This document shows, piece after piece, positions 56,981 to 64,000 of a DNA stretch of 64,000 bases. This stretch comes from Phellopilus nigrolimitatus (taxonomy: Eukaryota; Basidiomycota; Agaricomycetes; Hymenochaetales; Hymenochaetaceae): assembly GCA_021029095.1 (NCBI GenBank), contig JAJOHG010000002.1:992001-1056000 (forward strand). Direction: 5' to 3'. Both the position numbers and the translations under genes were made by a program. Within the stretch, counting starts at the first letter, position 1. Every line of letters starts with the position of its first letter. Below the pieces are notes generated by a model. That model searched no databases and was not told the DNA's origin. It saw nothing but the letters and a program-made list of their open reading frames with translations.

Positions 56981-59900
56981 TCATCTCCCCCAAGGGAAAG
57001 GACTCGGCAAAGCACCTTGTTCGCGAGCGATGTCCTCCATGACCGTGTCGCGTCTGTTTGTGGCGATAAGGTTGTGATTTGAACCTCCTATGGCTTCAAA
57101 GCATTCAGGGCATCGTGCTGTCTGCGTTGCGCCACCACACTGAAATATTCCCTTCATCATGAGGAGCCGATGGCTTAACAAGAAATTATTATCCTTACCT
57201 CCGTAATGACAAAAGGGTGACCATTAGGACAGGTGTAGAAATGGCCTGAATGGCCTGAGCAGCGCCAGCGTCAGATAGTAAAGGGAATAAAGTTGGGGGA
57301 AAGCTCGTACCGAAATCATATCCTGTCCTGAAAGCGGCGACGATCTGCTGCCTTTCTTCGTCAGATACTGGCGCATAGAAGTCATCGCCTTTTCTAAGCG
57401 CATGTTCCAAGTTCTTCCACTCTTCCAGGAGAATGTTTGCCGGCTGAACGAACATTGAAGAAAATTCTTCCATCGCTGCTACAGTGGCCCCCGCTCGACG
57501 ATAGGATGTTGTTTCAAAGGTGACCGCTTTTTTCACTTCCTTCATTCTCTCGATCGCACGATCGGCGAGTTTCTCGCGTTCCTCCTTCGATATCATCTGT
57601 TCCCGAGACATATGGTAGCTGAATTTAAACGATTCGAGCTTGGAATTCAGTGAGAAAAACTTTGAGCGGACCATCTGACGCCGACTGTCGGAGGCCTTCG
57701 CGATGTCCATTGCTACAATCGCGTCATGTTCGCAGGACTTGAGCACGAAAGCAATGTACTCTGCCCAAATGCGCCCATGGGTTGATTGATAATTCGGACG
57801 CGTGGGCTGCGGGTTTAACCACACGGAGGCTAAGCCGGCCAGTACGAAACGGATCTCCAGAGTGAGCCAGATCGCTTCTACGCGGAACCGCTTATCAGCT
57901 AGAGGTTTCGAGTTCCCGATTTTCATCCTTGCCATGCGCATTGCATGTTCGTCCAAACGTCGCGGTGCTCGAGCCAGGTCCTGCATAGAAGACTCGATTT
58001 CCTGGCGATGAAAACTGACGAAAGCCGATTCCCATGCCTTGGTATGCGCAGAACGTGTCTCCGCGACTCGAAGAGCCTCCTTGTACGATTTTTGTAGAAC
58101 CCTTGTCATGTCTCTCCAAACAGATAATTGTTTTTCCGGAATTCCGTGATAAACAGAAGAACCTGGATCAAGAGCCTCCCAGCTAATAGGCAGATCGTTA
58201 TTATCGACATTAAGCAGCCCCTTCCTCCGCTTTACTCGCTTCTTTGTTGTCTCTGCAGATACGTCTGCCTTTCCAGGTACAAGTCTGTTCACCTTTTCCT
58301 TCATGTTCTCCTCAGATGTCTTCCTGTCGAAACCGGAGATTGCGACTTTCACCACGCCGAGCGAGCGAGCAAAATCAGAAGCAATATTGATCTCGAGAAT
58401 ATCGAGATCAGCGCGTTTATAGATGCGTCCATATCGCGGAGAGCGTATAGCTGTTCGGCACGTCGGGCACGTCGGTGGCTTCTTATATCCCGTTGGAGGA
58501 AGCAACAAGCCTGTCCAATTACCTTTCGTATCCTGTTCGTAGTAATCGGTCATACCGCAATGGCCGTCGAGTGTCTCGACGGTGAAAGCGTGTTGACAGT
58601 CCGGCAAGGTAATGATGCACTCATCGAGTGAACCAAGTTCGGGGATTAAATCACCAAGAGTGCGCTGCAGAATAAAGTCGCCTATACTGTCCAAAACATG
58701 GCTTGGCGAGCATGTCAAGCACACTTGACTATTGCAGTTTTCCCCACAAACTATCACGAAAATTGCATAATTCATGAGATTTCCTTCAGTTAGTAGGAAA
58801 TTTAGTTCATACCAGATGGACATCTATGGCCACACCTCAGAATGTTTGAGCATGGTTGGTCGCACGGAAGACGAGCACAGATCTATTAACCATTGAAGCT
58901 CTGATTATCAAGATAAAAATCAACAGTTCACTCACCGATCCGCAAGGAACAGGGCATGAATGATGAGGACAGATCCTAAAGGTACACGATATCTTAGCTC
59001 CCGTAAATATAATGTTCAAAAACGACGAAACTTACCACGTGCAGGGTTCTTGGCACGGAGAGCATGGTTTGGAACACGGCAAAGTGCACCGCGAGTGTGA
59101 ACAGGACTGCCGGCATTTGGAGATGCATGGATCTGAGCAGTTATGTTCCGGAGTGCAAACGCGCGAGCAAGTATGCTGACAGTGTAGCGGCTTGGAACAC
59201 GGGTGACTCTTGTGAGTCGTGCGAGGACGAAATTCATTTGGCCCATCCATTTCTGGTGAGAGTCCTTGACATTCGGAACACTTGGACTTGCACGATTTAC
59301 TGCAGCAATTGGACATGATCCCATCGCAAACTGCTCGACATTCTTCCATTCTAATGTCGATACCGCATTCCATGATAGCGCTGTGTTCACAGGAAGGAAA
59401 GCGACGGTTGGTCTTCACTTTACAGAAGATTTGCTCGAGATCTTCTAGTCTCCAGCTGTATTGGTTATCTCGTTTAGCAGATGGAATAGTATAAAATAGA
59501 ACTAAAAACCTACCATGGAACTGCTTCTTCGACATGTCCGCAGGGTAGGGTTATGTTTCGAACAGGATACATACATTGTCCGCAGTCTTCGGCACATATT
59601 CTACTGCAAGGATGACCACGAGGACAGAGCCGTTGACAGTCTTGGTCGCAACGTACGTTGCGATGACCTTCGTCGTCGCAGTGGCACTATTCGGAGGTTT
59701 GAGTACTTGAGTGACAAGCGAAAGAAAGCCGTACCTTGTAAGGGCAGTTATGACCACAGGGCAAACGAAAATCACAAGACTCAAGACATCCACCTTTCGT
59801 TACGTGAAGTCGTGAGATGCAAATCGCAATTGCTCTAACAGCGAGACTCACCGTCCGGGGACATCGCCGGAAGCTCATCGGGTCTGGAGACGTACCGAAT

Positions 59901-62900
59901 TTCATCAGGATGTCTATGACACCTGATCGGTAGTCGCTTTCCAATGGAGTCTTGCTCTTGTAACTTTTCTATGACCTCGAACCACATCGAACTCTGTGTA
60001 GACAAATCAAGAGAGTTGCCTAGAATATAAAGACCATGGCGAGCGCGAGACAACGCCACTAAAGTAGGCGTCAGAAAGCATACGAGTACCTCTGTTAAAG
60101 AAGAACTAACCATTTGTACGATTTTCAGACTGAAAAATTCAACCTGTTCAGAGTAATTTTGACTCTTCAAGTATGCAGACACACCTTCAGGAAGCCAATG
60201 TTTCGACTACTGCGAGTCTCTATGTGCGGGTCATCGTCACTCCCTCGACCATCTCCCGAGTTTCTGACAAGAGACAAAATGATGATCTAAAGGACAAGCA
60301 AGGTGAGAATCACCAATTAGATATCAACGCAAAAGTACAGCTTACATCCGCTTCTTCCCCTTGATAATTGTCGACGGAGCGGACTTTTACCTGCGGATAA
60401 AATGGGGTTAATATCGACTTGATGTCCCAGTGATGCATTGAAGTGGTTTAATTACCCTTTGACTTAAGCGCACCCGTTCAATCGTCACGTCGTCTTGCTC
60501 ATCCGTGCTTTCGTCTTTATCCGCCAGAGCCACTTGGTCACGTTCATCTATGACCACCACAAACTCTGACGCTAATGCATCACGAACTCGAGCAAGCTGG
60601 CCCAAATATGCGCAGAGAACAACAATAGATCCTTCGGCAGAATAACAGCCTTGGCTGAGACGTTCAATGAGAATAGGGTAATTGTTATATATGCAGTGTC
60701 ATTACACTTACCGGAGTAGGTATCTGACCAAATCCTTGATCATCGATACCTATTGGCAAAACAAAACGATATCAGAATTTATTGGCAGCAAAACCGCTGA
60801 GCAATACCTCAAATAGGTTGTGCTTGGAAACTGAATCTTCGCCTCCTCCTTGCTCTTTGTGGCTATGAGACAGGAAAAACACATCCTTTCCCATACCGCG
60901 AACAGGAGGATACTGATTGACAAGCTCGTGATCGAGCAGTCCGGGGTATAAAGTGACACTGAATGGAACATTATGAGAAGATGTTCGAGTTTAGAGATAA
61001 GATCCTCACCGAACAAGGTCAGAAATGCTAGGACGCATGCGTCTCTGAACATCAAGGCGAGACATATTTAATCCCGAAGACGAAAGGCGCTCCATGAGTG
61101 ACATGTCAAAGCGATACAATTTTCGTCCTCGAGGGTTGTCCATCGAAAGACCTTTGCAACGAAGTATAGCGGCACTCTTCTGAGAAAGAGGAAATCATAC
61201 CATAATTGTTCAAGGTTGGACGCAGTTGAAGAGGGTCGCCAATCAGAACCAGGTGTTCAACCGATTCAACAAGGCTGGCCAACACGTGTGATTCTAAAAC
61301 TTGGCCCGCTTCTTCAACAAGCATAACCTTAGGGCTCAACCCCTGGGGTTTCAAGGTTCAGTGAGTTAATTCATCTAATGAGATAATCCAATCCTCGTTA
61401 CCTTCAGCATAGAGGTTAGTCGCGCAGCCCCTAAACATCGATCAGAACAAAAAAGGCGTCTAATTTCATCGTAAAATCAGACCTGTGGTGGTGCACCCGA
61501 TGACATCAGCATTGCGCATGATTTGAATACGGATCTGTGCAAAACATTAATTCCAGGTCTCCGAGTAAAACGTAGGCACTACCTCTTCGTCTCCCTCACG
61601 TTGTCTCTCCCGTAGGCGTGCATGCCTGTCAGCCAGCGACTTGAACCGGTCCTTGTTTGTCTCACATAAAAGTTCGTTAACTTCTGCAGCCCAATAACAA
61701 TGCAGTCGTTCCCTCTCCGCTAGTGACATGTACCAAACTTCATAGTAGCCTAGTAGCTCATGTAAGTTCCGGTTTGACACAGGAGCATGAGGGATAGTGG
61801 GCTGCCCCAGGGTGCTGAAGAATCCCTCGACATCAGATAGATCTGACAAAGAGAATGATGCATGTCCGACGGAAGCATCATCATCGGAAGGAGTAACTTT
61901 TGGCTTTTGTGAAAAGTGTCCTGGTTTAGGAAGGTCGATGTCCTCGTCCTCATCAGTGTCAGTTTTAACGTGCGGTGAAGGTAATGGATTTGGTATCCGG
62001 TTATGCCAAACATTCTCGATATCTTCATCCTCTGGGTTATCGTCTGTATCTTCCTCGTCGCTTATGAGATCCGGCTCCTTATGGTCGGGAGTGAGGGAAG
62101 CAAGTACGTCAAAATGATTTGCAGTGGTGGGCAAACCCGTAGTCTGGCTTCCAGTACGCCTCCGAGGTTGCTGCAAGAACTCAATATCACCCCCTCGTCG
62201 CCAGAAACCATATAACGAAACGTCTATCTCTTCTGTCTCTCCTTTCTGTCCAACCTTCCTCCACTTGCCGTTATCTACCTCAGAAGTTTGAAGACGATAG
62301 AGAGCTAAGATCCACCTAGGAGGATTGCTTAAGACGGCCTCATGATCGGAGTACTGGATACCTATATGAGATTCGAGCGAGTCGTGATTGACCTTTGCGC
62401 CAGTGAACTCCTCGAGAAGCTCTTTCATCTCGTTTTCCACATGTTTCAGCTCCTGGATGTCGTCCTGGACGAAACGTTCGAGTCTCGACCGACCTGACAT
62501 CTTTTCGAGCTCCTCGATCGAGAAAGGCGCCACCCGTTCGTCCGAACACCGGGCACCGAGTCGGACGATATTTGTAGTGATTCCTGCATCCAATACGGAG
62601 CGAAGCATATGATCCAGAGCGTGATTGGTGAATGCAATCATGACAATGGGCCGCGCCTTATTCTTGACAAGAACACGAATTAATTCCACTCCAACAAATG
62701 TCTGAAAGAAATGTTTTAGTGACGTCTGAAAGAGATCGACAATGCAATACTTCACGGACCTTCCCGGTACCTGGAGGACTGTGTACGCATAATGCAGTGA
62801 GAACACGATACTTCACTGGCACAAGACAAAAAAGCGAAACTTACCCTTGAATCAATGCAACCTCCCTTGTCAATGCGTCGACGATCGCATCTGCCTGACT

Positions 62901-64000
62901 TGGATCAAGACCGCTGCGATCCTTTAGTTCATCTCGAACGGCAGCTATCGACCCCGGATCCGTAACTTTCAGAGGTAGCATATCAGCATCGTCATCCTCA
63001 CGACGCAGACATTCTAAGTCGAAAGCGAAGTTTGGTATCAACGAGTAGCTTGGTGGATCGATCTTCACGTCACTCAGCGACCCCGAAGATTGGTGAACAA
63101 TGTATTTTGCGAATGGGAGCGACTCAGGCTCGCGCTTCAATGATTCAAGGAAAGGACGTATTGCTTCGAACATGACGGGAGACTCGATAAGGAGCGCGTC
63201 TTGGGGCGCTGTTCTTGCACGCAGCTCTTCAAGTATGCGTACATTTATGGAAGGCTCGTAGAACTGAACCCGGACCACGATACTAGCACTGTTGTGTTTG
63301 GCCGATTCCACGAGCTCGGTGTTGGAACTGGCGATACTTCCCAAAAAGACTCCGAGTCGGTGACCTCGCGGCCAGACAAGTGCAATGAGACCTCCTTGCA
63401 TGAGACGCTTGCCACTGCGCCCCTTCCAATATGCGGCCCTCGCGTTAGGACTCTCTAAGCGAGCACTTCCCGGCGGCGTATCAAAGCGCAAGTCCACAAC
63501 AATTCCACGTCGGCGGTCGCAGCGCAAACCAGCGAATTCGACTCCTGTGTACACGCTGAACATCACGGAGTCGTTCCGATCTTGATGCTGGTAGCGTCCG
63601 CCTTGCTTCCTCTTTATTGCGCTTAGACGAGTTTTCGACGGGTCCGCCGACAGCATGTCTTCCTCGACAAATTGACAAGCTTTTCGCAGTGGTGCGCTAA
63701 ACAGCGAACGAGTTAGTTAAACCCACTTCTCCAACGAGCAAATAAGTATCATACGTGAGCTCTTCTCTCAAAAGGCGAAACTGGATGTCGAGGACTCGCT
63801 GAATACTGTCAGATGGGTACGGATGAGGAGCGTTTGGGATATTGGCTGGCAAGAAAGGAGCAACCCTGCAAGTCAGCTCATCGTCCGTCGGCGCTACTTG
63901 GATCTCGTTGATATCGACGAAGTCGTTATCGTGGCGACGACCCTCCAGCCTTTCTTCTCCTGGACCCTCGTAGCTGTTGCTGAGCGCTGCCAATACGCTG
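56981..64000 (-). CDS. ZNFX1/Hrr1-type SF1 helicase with NFX1 zinc fingers and RZ finger, 5' partial
   Basis: ZNFX1-class RNA helicases act in RNA silencing and antiviral RNA surveillance; S. pombe Hrr1 belongs to the RNAi heterochromatin complex. The N-terminus lies beyond the right edge. Domains in order: the ZNFX1 N-terminal region, Walker A PPGTGK, FTNHALDHML (motif Ia region), an acidic insertion (ISDEEDTDDNPEDEDIENV), motif II VMLVEEAGQ, GDPLQLRP, RRMRP, VDNYQGEEAD and LSRARHGLYILG. A series of NFX1-type Cys/His repeats follows (for example CGHNCPY, CSHSRCTLPCSKPCSPC), then a long helical region. It ends with an RZ-type finger, GHFYTCPNGHPFVITE and CGGATQTARCPECFEAIGG. The Walker A exon, 62778-62760, is only 19 nt. 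The last introns join the RZ finger in phase. Most exon boundaries were checked by phase only in the catalytic and C-terminal parts. Confidence 0.93.

Noticed and set aside
57060..57110. GGTTCAAATC-like B box on the minus strand
   Set aside because: No T-stem pairing, no A box at a sensible distance, and it lies in the coding sequence of the RZ finger.

Overview
The window is nuclear DNA from a basidiomycete fungus, most likely an Agaricomycete (mushroom-forming). Genes are dense and cut by many 45-70 nt GT-AG introns. Several protein families are typical of that class: DUF6533 and DUF7727 membrane proteins, a fungal Clr2-type silencing protein, and basidiomycete C2H2 regulators. About 22 protein genes and one tRNA gene can be supported. 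Two genes run off the window: an NDR kinase at the left edge and a ZNFX1-like helicase at the right edge. Exons were assembled by hand from reading frame, splice consensus and family motifs.

Layout. 1-7.4 kb: NDR/Cot1-type kinase (+), C2H2 regulator (-), BolA-like iron-sulfur factor (-), Clr2-like silencing protein (+). 7.8-14 kb: an unrecognised 512-aa protein (+), a secreted CREG-like protein (-), replicative DNA ligase I (-). 16.5-22.9 kb: a second C2H2 regulator (+), Naa50 acetyltransferase (-), an unrecognised 282-aa protein (-), an Mkk1/2-type MAP kinase kinase (-). A gene-poor 3.4 kb follows. 26.2-33.5 kb: tRNA-Leu(UAG) with an intron, nucleoside hydrolase (+), an unrecognised 531-aa protein (-), Ap4A phosphorylase (-), DUF7727 membrane protein (-). 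34.3-42 kb: a 972-aa protein ending in a HicA-like domain (+), an unnamed gene (+), a DUF6533 membrane protein (-). 42.7-53.3 kb: Nup50/Nup2-like nucleoporin (+), Gyp1 RabGAP (-), a possible Rec114 (+), an Mga2/Spt23-type membrane-anchored transcription factor (-). 54.9-56.6 kb: a repeat island with a hairpin, a fold-back MITE, short repeats and a small transposase-derived gene. 57-64 kb: a ZNFX1/Hrr1-type helicase with NFX1 and RZ zinc fingers (-).

Common themes are signalling and morphogenesis (NDR kinase, Mkk, Gyp1), DNA and chromatin (ligase I, Clr2-like, ZNFX1-like, possible Rec114), and nucleotide salvage (nucleoside hydrolase, Ap4A phosphorylase). Nothing suggests a co-regulated cluster.

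Three things stand out. Five introns use GC-AG boundaries, two of them flanking a 23-nt exon in DNA ligase. Very small exons (14-23 nt) encode conserved motifs. Single-base frame breaks recur inside otherwise conserved exons, several in homopolymers, which points to consensus errors more than to decay.
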